Part shown: positions 8,713-18,900 of the stretch, piece by piece
Numbering within the stretch: the first letter of the stretch is position 1
Layout: each line of letters begins with the position of its first letter
Made by a program: the position numbers and the translations under genes
Assembly (NCBI RefSeq): GCF_031882575.1
Contig: NZ_CP134772.1
Coordinates: forward strand, 1,693,001-1,757,000
DNA from: Pseudomonas sp. VD-NE ins
Lineage (GTDB): Bacteria; Pseudomonadota; Gammaproteobacteria; Pseudomonadales; Pseudomonadaceae
Direction: 5' to 3'
DNA: 64,000 bases
The notes under the pieces: generated by a model
Databases searched by the model: none
Seen by the model: only the letters and a program-made list of their open reading frames with translations
Told to the model about the DNA's origin: nothing

Positions 8713-10872
8713 CTAGACCGCCGCCGAGCCGACACGGCCCTTGCGCAGTGCATCGATGACCGCTTCTTTCGGACCGTCGGCGACGACCCGGCCGTTGTCC
8801 AGTACCAGCAAGCGGTCCACCAGACTCAACATCGAGGTACGGTGGGTGACCAGCAGCAATGTCTTGCCTTGCACCCAGCCGTGCAGCTTCTGCCGCAGTT
8901 GGTCCTCGCTGCTGTTGTCCATGGCACTGGTGGGTTCGTCGAGCAGCATGATCGGCGGGTCGAGCAGCAGCGATCGCGCCAGCAAAACGGCCTGACGTTG
9001 GCCGCCGGACAGCAATTGTCCGCGCTCACCCACCGGTCGATCGAAGCCTTGCGGATGCTGGCGAGCGAGTTCGGTAACGCCGGTCAGTTCAGCCACTTCG
9101 AGCATTCGCGAATCGCTGATGTAGCGCGCGCCGAGGGTGAGGTTGTCGCGCAAGCTGCCGGCCAATAGCGGTAGGTCGTGGGCGACATAGCCGATTTGCT
9201 GGCGCAGGTCGGCGACATCGAGTTGGCGCAGGTCGAGGCCGTCGAGCAGCAGTTGGCCCTCCTCGGGTTCATAGAAACCCATGAGCAAACGCGCCAGGGT
9301 GCTTTTGCCCGAGCCGCTGCGGCCGATGATGCCGACCCGTTCACCGGGTTTCAGGCTGAAGCTGACGTTGCTCAACGCCGGCGCATTCTGGCCGTTGTAA
9401 TGAAAGGTCACGCCGCTGACGTCGAGCGCGCCTTGCAATTGCGTGCGCTCCAGCGGCCGCTGTTTGCCGTCGCGCTCCTGCGGCAGGGCCATCAGTGCGT
9501 CGGTGCTTTTCATGGTCAGTTGCGCTTGCTGATAGCGGGTGATCAGCCCGGCAATCTGCCCCAGCGGCGCGAGCACGCGGCTGCCGAGCATGTAGCTGGC
9601 GACCAGCGCACCGACGCTGAGGTTGCCGGCGATGATGCTGTAGACCCCGGCAACAATCGTCGCCATCCCCGAGAATTGTTGAATGAACAACGTGCCGTTG
9701 GTGGCCAGCGCCGACAGATTGCGCGCGTGGCTGTCGAGGCGGGTGAGGGCGCCGTGGGTGCTTTCCCATTTGTGCTGGCGCTCACTTTCGGCGCTGCAGG
9801 CCTTGAGGGTTTCCAGGCCGCCGAGGGTTTCAATCAACACCGCTTGGCGTTCAGCGCCGAGGCTCAGGCTCTTTTGCACGGTGTCGCGCAGGCGCACCTG
9901 AATGATCATCGCGAAGACGATGGTGATCGGAAACGCCAGCAGTGGAATCACCACCAGCCAGCCGCCGAGCAAGCCGATGACCACCAGCATCAACACCACG
10001 AAAGGCAGATCGATCAGGCTGGTCAACGTCACCGCCGTGAGAAATTCACGCAGGCCCTGAAAGTCATGAATGCTCTGGGCGAAACCGCCGATTGTCGCCG
10101 GCCGTGCCTTCATCGACATGCCGGTAATGCGCTCGAATAAAGTCGCGGAAAGGATCACATCGGTTTTCTTGCCGGCAGTGTCGAGCAGGTGCGCACGCAC
10201 CACCCGCAACACCAGTTCAAACCCGGTGCCGATCAGCAGCCCGATCGACAGCACCCACAGGGTCGAGGTGGCCTGATTGGGCACCACGCGATCGTAAGTC
10301 TGCATGACGAACAGCGGCACCATCAGGCCTAAAAGGTTGATCAGGAAACTGGCGAGAATCGCATCGCTATACAACCATTTCGACAGCTTCAGGGTGTCGC
10401 GAAACCACGCATGCACCCGTGGCACCAGCGGCGAGCGCAGGTCTTCGAGTTCATGGCGTGGGCGGGCGAATAATGCCTGGCCGCTGTAGTGCTCGGTGAG
10501 TTCTTCACGGCTGACCCATTGCTCGCCGCCATCGGCTTCACTGGGCAGGATCAGCGCTTTGCCGTCGTCGCCGAAACGCCGCAATACGGCGGTGCGGCCG
10601 TCGTTGAGCAGCAACAGAATCGGCAGATTGAGTGGCGAGATGTCTTTCAGATCGCGGCGCAGAATACGCGCCTGCAACCCGGCCCGGGCGGCAGCGCGGG
10701 GCAGCAGATCCAGACTCAGGCGCTGCTTGTTCAGGGGCAGCCCGGCACTCAGGCTGGCGCGGCTGACTGTCGCGCCATGCAGTTTGCAGAGGATCAACAG
10801 ACCGTCGAGTAACGGATCATCGAAGCTCAGCCGCGGATCGACCCCGGTATGGCCGGGTTCCATGCTGGTCAT
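8713..10872 (-). CDS. Type I secretion ABC transporter/permease (LapB-like)
   Basis: A 719-residue inner-membrane exporter. The N-terminal C39-like domain (residues about 15-140) lacks the catalytic Cys (DPLLDGLLILCKLHG), so it probably docks substrate rather than cutting it. Six TM helices follow (SDAILASFLINLLGL onward), then an ATPase with Walker A GRSGSGKST, signature LSGGQRQ and Walker B MLLDEPTSAMD. The ATG at 10872 is preceded by AGAGG at good spacing; the longer reading to 10986 runs into a REP. Absence of the leader peptidase fits LapA-type substrates with C-terminal signals. Same operon as the HlyD gene. Confidence 0.92.
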   Translation of the reverse strand: MTSMEPGHTGVDPRLSFDDPLLDGLLILCKLHGATVSRASLSAGLPLNKQRLSLDLLPRAAARAGLQARILRRDLKDISPLNLPILLLLNDGRTAVLRRFGDDGKALILPSEADGGEQWVSREELTEHYSGQALFARPRHELEDLRSPLVPRVHAWFRDTLKLSKWLYSDAILASFLINLLGLMVPLFVMQTYDRVVPNQATSTLWVLSIGLLIGTGFELVLRVVRAHLLDTAGKKTDVILSATLFERITGMSMKARPATIGGFAQSIHDFQGLREFLTAVTLTSLIDLPFVVLMLVVIGLLGGWLVVIPLLAFPITIVFAMIIQVRLRDTVQKSLSLGAERQAVLIETLGGLETLKACSAESERQHKWESTHGALTRLDSHARNLSALATNGTLFIQQFSGMATIVAGVYSIIAGNLSVGALVASYMLGSRVLAPLGQIAGLITRYQQAQLTMKSTDALMALPQERDGKQRPLERTQLQGALDVSGVTFHYNGQNAPALSNVSFSLKPGERVGIIGRSGSGKSTLARLLMGFYEPEEGQLLLDGLDLRQLDVADLRQQIGYVAHDLPLLAGSLRDNLTLGARYISDSRMLEVAELTGVTELARQHPQGFDRPVGERGQLLSGGQRQAVLLARSLLLDPPIMLLDEPTSAMDNSSEDQLRQKLHGWVQGKTLLLVTHRTSMLSLVDRLLVLDNGRVVADGPKEAVIDALRKGRVGSAAV

Positions 10873-10913
10873 ATTGATCGCCTCTGTTGAACGGGCACGG
10901 GAATCCACACATT

Positions 10914-11024
10914 GATCGTTCCCACGCTCCGCGTGGGAATGCAGCCCGGGACGCTCCGCGTCCCAAAGCGGACGCAGAGCGTCCATTGAGGCATTCCCAC
11001 GCAGAGCGTGGGAACGATCAACAG
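10914..11024. repeat. REP/REPIN doublet (CGTTCCCACGCTCCGCGTGGG type)
   Basis: Nested palindromes GATCGTTCCCACGCTCCGCG and GGACGCTCCGCGTCC, mirrored by GGACGCAGAGCGTCC and CCCACGCAGAGCGTGGG, lie between the ABC transporter and the TolC-like gene. This is a different REP family from the others here; a related copy is within 44105-44215. It may uncouple expression of the outer-membrane component. Confidence 0.85.
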
Positions 11025-11029
11025 TGGAC

Positions 11030-12388
11030 TTATTTCAGCTCGGGCAGGCGCGCTTCGTTTTTGACCTCGGTCGCAGCGATCGCATCGGCCGGCAGCACCA
11101 CCCGTTGTTTGCTCAGCAACTGGCCCATGTTCGCCAGCACGCGGTACATCGAGTATTCCTCGGTGTAGCGGATTTCGGTGTAGCGACGGTTGGCGTTGTA
11201 GAGCTCGTTTTCACTGTCGAGCAAGTCGAGCAGGGTGCGTTGGCCGAGGCCGAACTGATCCTGATACGCGGCGCGTACACGTTTGGTGGTTTCAGCGTAT
11301 TCGCGGGCGGTCGGGGTCTGTTTCTTCGCGTTTTCCATGGCGTTCCACGCCAGGCGGATGTTCTCGTTGAGTTGGCGCAGGGCGTTGTTGCGGATGTCCA
11401 TCGCCTGGTTGATCTGGTGCGCATCGGAGGCCAGGCGCGCCTTGTCACTGCCGCCACGGAACAGGTTGTAGTTCATCACCACACCCACGCGCCATTCGTT
11501 ATCGTGGCCTTCATCGCCCTGCACGTTGTTGTTCGCGCCGACGGCCGCTTCCGCGTCGAAGCGTGGATAGAACGGCGACTTGGCGACTTCGTACTGGCTC
11601 TCGGCCGATTGCACGTCAGCCTGGGCGGACTTCAGATACGGGTTGTTGTCGACCATGCTCTGCTGGGCTTCACGCAATTGGGTCGGCAGTTCGCCACGGG
11701 TCGAGGCCGGGGTTTCCAGCTCATCAGGCATGCGCCCGACCACGCTGTAGAAGTTGGCTTCGGCGTCAGACAGATCGACTTCAGCGGTGTCGAGGTTGTT
11801 CTGCGCCAGCGCTTTACGCGCGACCGATTGATCCGAGTCGGCGGTGCTGCCAACGCCACGCTCGGTGCGCAGGCCGATCTGATCGTTGACGCGCAAGTGC
11901 GCCTGCAGGTTGTTGCGGGCCAGGGTTACCAGCTCGCGACGCTTGAGCACTTCGAGGTAGACCTCGATGGTGCGCAGGGCCAGATCCTGAGCGGTGCCTT
12001 GCGCGTAGTACGCACGCGAATTGGACACGCCCTTGGTGCGCTCGACTTCGTTGGCGGTGTTGAAACCGTCGAACAGCATCTGCCGCAGGCGCAGCTCGGA
12101 CTGGGTGTAATTGAGGATTTCGGTGTGGTGATTACCGAAGGCTCGGGTATTGGTGTTGTCACTGTAGCCACGGCCATAGGCGGCGTTCAAATCGACGGAC
12201 GGATAGAAGCCGCCCTTGGCGACTTTGACTTGTTCATCAGCCGACAGGCGGGCGTCTACGCGCGAGGCCAGTTCCGGGTGAGTGGCGATGGTGCTTTGAA
12301 TGGCCTCGGTGAGGTTCATGGCCTGGGCTTGAGAAGTGCAAGCCATGGCCAGCAAAACCGCGCTGCAGAGGGGGGTTAGAACGCGCAT
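11030..12388 (-). CDS. TolC-family outer-membrane channel of the type I system (LapE-like)
   Basis: A 452-residue protein with a signal peptide (MRVLTPLCSAVLLAMACTSQ, cleavage probably after QAQA) and the two-fold repeated helical layout of TolC proteins: MNLTEAIQSTIATHPELASRVD begins repeat one and QSMVDNNPYLKSAQADVQSA begins repeat two. LDLLDSENELYNANRRY near the C-terminus is the usual last coiled-coil motif. It forms the outer-membrane exit duct. It leads the leftward secretion operon, divergent from the adhesin it presumably exports. Confidence 0.9.
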   Translation of the reverse strand: MRVLTPLCSAVLLAMACTSQAQAMNLTEAIQSTIATHPELASRVDARLSADEQVKVAKGGFYPSVDLNAAYGRGYSDNTNTRAFGNHHTEILNYTQSELRLRQMLFDGFNTANEVERTKGVSNSRAYYAQGTAQDLALRTIEVYLEVLKRRELVTLARNNLQAHLRVNDQIGLRTERGVGSTADSDQSVARKALAQNNLDTAEVDLSDAEANFYSVVGRMPDELETPASTRGELPTQLREAQQSMVDNNPYLKSAQADVQSAESQYEVAKSPFYPRFDAEAAVGANNNVQGDEGHDNEWRVGVVMNYNLFRGGSDKARLASDAHQINQAMDIRNNALRQLNENIRLAWNAMENAKKQTPTAREYAETTKRVRAAYQDQFGLGQRTLLDLLDSENELYNANRRYTEIRYTEEYSMYRVLANMGQLLSKQRVVLPADAIAATEVKNEARLPELK

Positions 12389-12920
12389 GGGTGCATCTCC
12401 CTGAGTCCTGATGGTGTGTTACTGTCGCCAAATATTTGACGATATTTTTAGGTGTAAGCGTTTCACTCTTGTAACAACAGAGCTAAGAACATCCTGAAGC
12501 GTAGCTAAGAAAAAATTTTCATAAGGCTTATGCCGAAAAAAACTTATGCGCTTTGTAAAAACCGGCACATTGTTCAGCATGAAAGCCTTTGTTTTATGCG
12601 CTTTAGGGAGCGCAAAAAGGCTTGAGGAAAGTTCCACTCACTTTGCGACATACGGCGAAGTACTGCTGAAGGGGAGGGACGCGTAACGGTTGATGAGCGA
12701 CAGATTTTTGTCACTCGGGTGATTCACAACCGTTACGTAGCGTTAGTAGGCGTATTGCTTTGATCAGGATGCGGAAGTGCTTGATAGCACTGATGTTTCC
12801 GAAAGAAGCCACCTGCGAAACGAACTGTTGAAGGTGCGAGCGTCGCCTCCAACAACCCGATTGAGCCATGGGCTGCTTCGCTTACCAGTGCCGACGGTGG
12901 TCGGCAGCGGAGGATTTCAC
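12389..12920. promoter_or_regulatory. Divergent promoter region between secretion operon and adhesin
   Basis: This 530-bp gap carries no convincing gene. Bases 12420-12640 are clearly AT-rich (runs such as GAAAAAATTTTCATAAGG), as expected for promoters. An 11-bp perfect inverted repeat CGTAACGGTTG / CAACCGTTACG (12682-12692 and 12727-12737) lies about 185 bases before the adhesin ATG. Specific binding proteins cannot be named from sequence alone. Confidence 0.6.
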
Positions 12921-15900
12921 ATGGCAACGCTCATCGGTACAGTCACTAAAGTCATTGGCCAGGTTTTCGCTCAGTCAGCGGACGGTGCTAAACGCGCACT
13001 GGTTGAAGGCGATCGCCTGTATGCCGGCGATCAACTGATCACCGGCGCAGAAGGCGCCGTCGCCGTTCATCTGCAAAATGGCCAGGAACTGACCCTGGGT
13101 CGTGACAGCAGCCTGACCATGACCGGTCAATTGCTGGCCGATCAGGCAGCGCATGTGAATGCGCCAGAGGCGGTGACCCCGAGCGAAGCGCAGCTCACTG
13201 ACGTCGAGCAAATCCAGAAAGCCATCGCTGCCGGTGACGATCCGAGCAAAACCGCTGAAGCCACTGCCGCCGGCCCGAATGCACCGGGTGGTGCGCCGGG
13301 TGAGTTGGGCGGTGGTCACAGTTTCGTCTTGCTGACGGAAGTCGGTGGCCGGGTCGATCCGATCATCGGTTTTCCGACTGCCGGGTTCGGCGGTATTCCT
13401 GAATTCCCCGAAGAACGCCACAACGCGGTGATCGACAACGGCGACAACACCCCGGCAGTCGTGGTGCCGCCACCGGTCAACAATCCCGTGACCCTCACAG
13501 GCCTGAACGTGGCTGGCGGCGAACTCAATCTCAATGAAGCCAATCTGCCTGACGGCTCGGCGGCCAATCCTGGCGCACTCACGCAAAGCGGCAGCTTTAC
13601 CGTGTCGGCGCCGGACGGTCTGACCAGCCTGAGCATCGGCGGCATCAACGTCATCGTTGGTGGCGTGTCGATCGGCTTTCCGCAATCAATCACCTCGCAA
13701 CTGGGCAACACCCTGACCATCACCGGTTACAACCCGGCGACTGGCGTTATCAGCTACAGCTACACCCTCAACGGCAACGAAAGCCACGCTGCGGGCGATG
13801 GCGCCAACAACCTGAGCGAGCAGTTCACCGTGATTGCCGGCGACAGCAATGGCGACACCGCGACCGGCACGCTCGACGTCAACATCACCGACGACGTGCC
13901 GAAAGCGTTCGATGACAGCAATGGCACGGCGTCAGAGACTCAGCTGACGCTGACCGGCAACGTTCTGACCAACGATGTGCAAGGGGCGGATCGCGTACCG
14001 AGCGGGCCGGTAACCCCAGGCACGTTCACCGGTACTTACGGCACCTTGGTGCTCAATGCCAACGGCACGTACACCTACACGCTGAACACCAACGACGCCG
14101 ACTTCAAAAACCTGCACGGCGGTGGCAACGGCACGGAAACTTTCGCTTACACCATCACCGATTCGGACGGTGATACCAGCACGGCGAATCTCGTTCTGCA
14201 GATCCACAACAACGACGATCCGGTGATCATCAACGGCCTTGACGTGAATGGCGGCGAACTCACCGTCTACGAGAAAAACCTCAGCGACGGCAGCGCACCG
14301 GATTCCAGCGCACTGACCCAAAGCGGCACATTCACCATCACCGCACTCGATGGCGTCACGACGCTGACTGTCGGTGGCATCGCCGTCGTTACCAATGGCG
14401 TGGCAGCAGGTTTCCCGCAATCGGTCACCACGCCGCTGGGCAGCACGCTGACCATCACCGGTTTCAACGCCACCACCGGTGTCGTCAGCTACAGCTACAC
14501 CTTGGTCGACAACGAAGCCCACCCAACCGCCAATGGCGCGAACAACCTGCCTGAGCAGTTCGCGGTCACCGTGGTCGATGACAACGGCACCACCGCCAAT
14601 GCCACCCTCGACGTAAACATCGTCGACGACCTGCCCAAAGCCGTAGATGACAGCAACTCCGGCACCGCCTCGGAAACCTTGCTGACCCTGACTGGCAACG
14701 TTCTGACCAACGATGTGCAAGGGGCGGATCGCGTACCGAGCGGGCCGGTAACCCCAGGCACGTTCACCGGTACTTACGGCACCTTGGTGCTCAATGCCAA
14801 CGGCACGTACACCTACACGCTGAACACCAACGACGCCGACTTCAAAAACCTGCACGGCGGTGGCAACGGCACGGAAACTTTCGCCTATACGATCACCGAT
14901 TCCGACGGCGATACCAGCACCGCCAATCTCGTGCTGCAGATCCACAACAACGACGATCCGGTGATCATCAATGGCCTGAACGTCGAAGGCGGCGAGCTGA
15001 CGGTTTACGAGAAAAACCTCAGCGACGGCAGCGCACCGGATTCCACCGCACTGACGCAAAGCGGCACGTTCACCATCACTGCGCTGGACGGCGTGACAAC
15101 CCTGACTGTCGGTGGCATCGCCGTCGTTACCAATGGCGTAGCGGCAGGCTTCCCGCAATCCGTGACCACTCCACTCGGCAGCACGCTGACCATCACCGGT
15201 TTCAACGCCACCACCGGTGTCGTCAGCTACAGCTACACCTTGGTCGACAACGAAGCCCACCCAACCGCCAATGGCGCGAACAACCTGCCTGAGCAGTTCG
15301 CGGTCACCGTGGTCGATGACAACGGCACCACTGCCAATGCCACCCTCGACGTCAACATCGTCGACGACCTGCCCAAAGCCGTAGATGACAGCAACTCCGG
15401 CACTGCATCGGAAACCTTGCTGACCCTGACTGGCAATGTCCTGACCAACGACGTGCAAGGCGCCGACCGCGTACCGACTGGGCCGGTAACCCCAGGCACT
15501 TTCACCGGGACTTACGGCACCTTGGTACTCAACGCCAACGGCACATACACCTACACGCTGAACACCAATGACGCCGACTTCAAAAACCTCCACGGCGGTG
15601 GCAACGGCACGGAAACCTTCGCTTATACGATCACCGATTCCGACGGTGATACCAGCACGGCGAATCTCGTTCTGCAGATCCACAACAACGACGATCCAGT
15701 AGTCATCAGCGGCCTCGACGTGAATGGCGGCGAACTCACTGTTTACGAGAAAAACCTCAGCGACGGCAGCGCACCGGATTCCAGCGCACTGACCCAAAGC
15801 GGCACATTCACCATCACCGCACTCGATGGCGTCACGACGCTGACTGTCGGTGGCATCGCCGTCGTTACCAATGGCGTGGCAGCAGGTTTCCCACAATCGG

Positions 15901-18900
15901 TCACCACACCGCTGGGCAGCACACTGACCATCACTGGTTTCAACGCCACCACCGGTGTGGTCAGTTACAGCTACACCCTGGTCGACAACGAAACGCATCC
16001 AACCGCCAATGGCGCGAACAATTTGCCTGAGCAATTCGCCGTCACCGTGGTCGATGACAACGGCACCACTGCCAATGCCACCCTCGACGTAAACATCGTC
16101 GACGACCTGCCCAAAGCCGTGGATGACAGCAACACCGGCACCGCGTCGGAAACCTTGCTGACCCTGACTGGCAATGTCCTGACCAACGACGTGCAAGGCG
16201 CCGACCGCGTACCGACTGGGCCGGTAACCCCAGGCACTTTCACCGGGACTTACGGCACCTTGGTTCTCAACGCCAACGGCACGTATACCTACACGCTGAA
16301 CACCAACGACGCCGACTTCAAAAACCTGCACGGCGGTGGCAACGGCACGGAAACTTTCGCTTACACCATTACCGATTCGGACGGTGATACCAGCACGGCG
16401 AACCTCGTTCTGCAGATCCACAACAACGACGATCAGGTCTACCTCAACGGCCTCGACGTCAACGGCGGCGAACTCACCGTCTATGAGAAAAACCTCAGCG
16501 ACGGCACCAGCCCCGACACCCCGGCGCTGACCCAGAGCGGCACCTTCACCGTGACCGCGCTCGATGGTTTGCAAACCCTGACTGTGGGCGGCATCAACGT
16601 GGTCACCGGCGGTGTGGCCGCAGGCTTCCCGCAATCGATCGTCACCCCGTTGGGCAGCACGTTGACCATCACCGGCTATAACCCGGCCACCGGTGTGGTG
16701 AGCTACAGCTACACCCTGGTCGACAACGAAACCCATCCGAACGCCAACGGCGCCAACAGCATCACCGAGAACTTCAACGTCGTCGCCACCGACACCGATG
16801 GCAGCACGGCCAGCGGCCAGATCAACGTCAATATCGTCGATGATCTGCCGAGCGCTCATCCTGATGCCGCATCGGTGGCGGAGGGCGGCACGGTCAGCGG
16901 TAATGTGTTGGACAACGACATCGGCGGCGCCGACGGCCCAGCCGTGACCGGTGCAGTGGTCGGCGTGCGCGCTGGTGCCGACACCTCGACTTCGGCCATC
17001 GGCGGCCTCAACAGCAACATCAACGGCACCTACGGCTACCTGACCCTGGACGCCAATGGCAACGCCGTCTATCACAGCAATCCCAACGTTGTGAACGGCC
17101 CGGGCGCAGTGGATGTGTTCACCTACACCGTGCGCGATTCCGACGGTGATGAAAGCACCACCACCATCACCATCGATGTCGCCAACAGCAAGCTGTGCGC
17201 GACCAGCGACACCGACGTCACCGTGTACGAGAAAGCGCTGGACCTGACCAAGGACGGCGCGGATCTGGCGCCCGGTACGGTCACCGGCAGCGACCCGACC
17301 AGCACCGGCGAAACTGCGACCGGCACCTTGGTCGGCTCGGTCACCGGTGCGGTCGGCGCGATCAGCTATGCGCTGGTCGGCAGCGCGACCGGCAACTACG
17401 GGCAGATCGTCCTCAACCCCAACGGCACGTACACCTACACGCTGACTTCGCCGGCAAGCACCACACCGCATGCCGACGACGGCGCCAACAGCCTGACCGA
17501 AACCTTCACCTATCAGGCCACCGATTCGCTGGGCAACATCGTCACCAGCACCATCGTTGTGAGCATCGTCGATGACGTGCCAAAAGCTGTGAACGACAGC
17601 AACGCCAACACGGCTGCGGAAACCCAACTGACGCTCACTGGCAATGTGCTGACCAACGATGTGCAAGGCGCCGACGTGGTCGCAACCGGACCGAATGCCG
17701 GGCCGATCACCGCCGGCACCTTCACCGGTACTTACGGCACGCTGGTGCTCAACGCCAACGGCACGTACACCTACACGCTGAACCCCAACGATGCCGATTT
17801 CAAAAACCTGCACGGCGGCGGCAACGGCACCGAGACGTTCACCTACACCCTGACCGATGCCGACGGCGACACCAGTACCGCCAACCTGGTGCTGAACATC
17901 CACAACAATGACGATCCGGTGGTACTCAATGGCCTCGACGTCAACGGCGGCGAACTCACCGTTTACGAGAAAAACCTCAGCGACGGCAGCAGTCCCGACA
18001 CCCCGGCGCTGACCCAGAGCGGCACCTTCACCGTCACTGCGCTCGATGGCCTGCAAACCCTCACCGTCGGCGGCATTGCCGTGGTCATCAACGGTGTTGC
18101 CGCTGGCTTTCCGCAATCGGTGGTTTCGCCGCTGGGCAGCACCTTCACCGTCACCGGTTACAACCCGGCCACCGGGGTGGTCAGTTACAGCTACACGCTG
18201 GTCGACAACGAAACCCACCCGAATGCTAACGGTGCCAACAGCCTCACCGAGAACTTCAACGTCGTGGCCACGGACACCGATGGCAGCACGGCCAACGGCC
18301 AGATCAACGTCAACATCATCGATGACCTGCCGACCGCCAAACCCGACACCGGTTCGGTGGCCGAGGGCGGTACGGTCAACGTCAGCGTGCTGGGCAATGA
18401 CATCAGCGGTGCCGATGGCGCGGCGACAGTGGTCGGCGTGCGCGCCGGCAGCAATACCGGCACCTCGGCCATCGGTGGCCTCAACAGCAACATCAATGGC
18501 AACTTCGGTTACCTGACCCTTGATGCGTTGGGCAACGCCGTCTATCACAGCAACCCGAACTCGGTGAGCCCACCGGGCGCCACCGACACCTTCACCTACA
18601 CCATCCGTGACAGCGACGGCGATGAAAGCACCACGACCATCACCATCAACGTCGCCGACAGCAAACTGGTAGCCTCGGTCGATCAGGACGTGACGGTGTA
18701 TGAAAAAGCCCTCGACCTGACCAAGGACGGCGCGGATCTGGCTCCCGGTACGGTCACCGGCAGCGACCCGAGCAACACCGGCGAAACCGCGACCGGCACA
18801 CTGGTCGGCGCAGTTACCGGCGGTACGGGCGCGATCACTTACACCCTGGTCGGCAGCGCCACCGGCAGCTACGGGCAGATTCAGCTCAACGCCGACGGCA

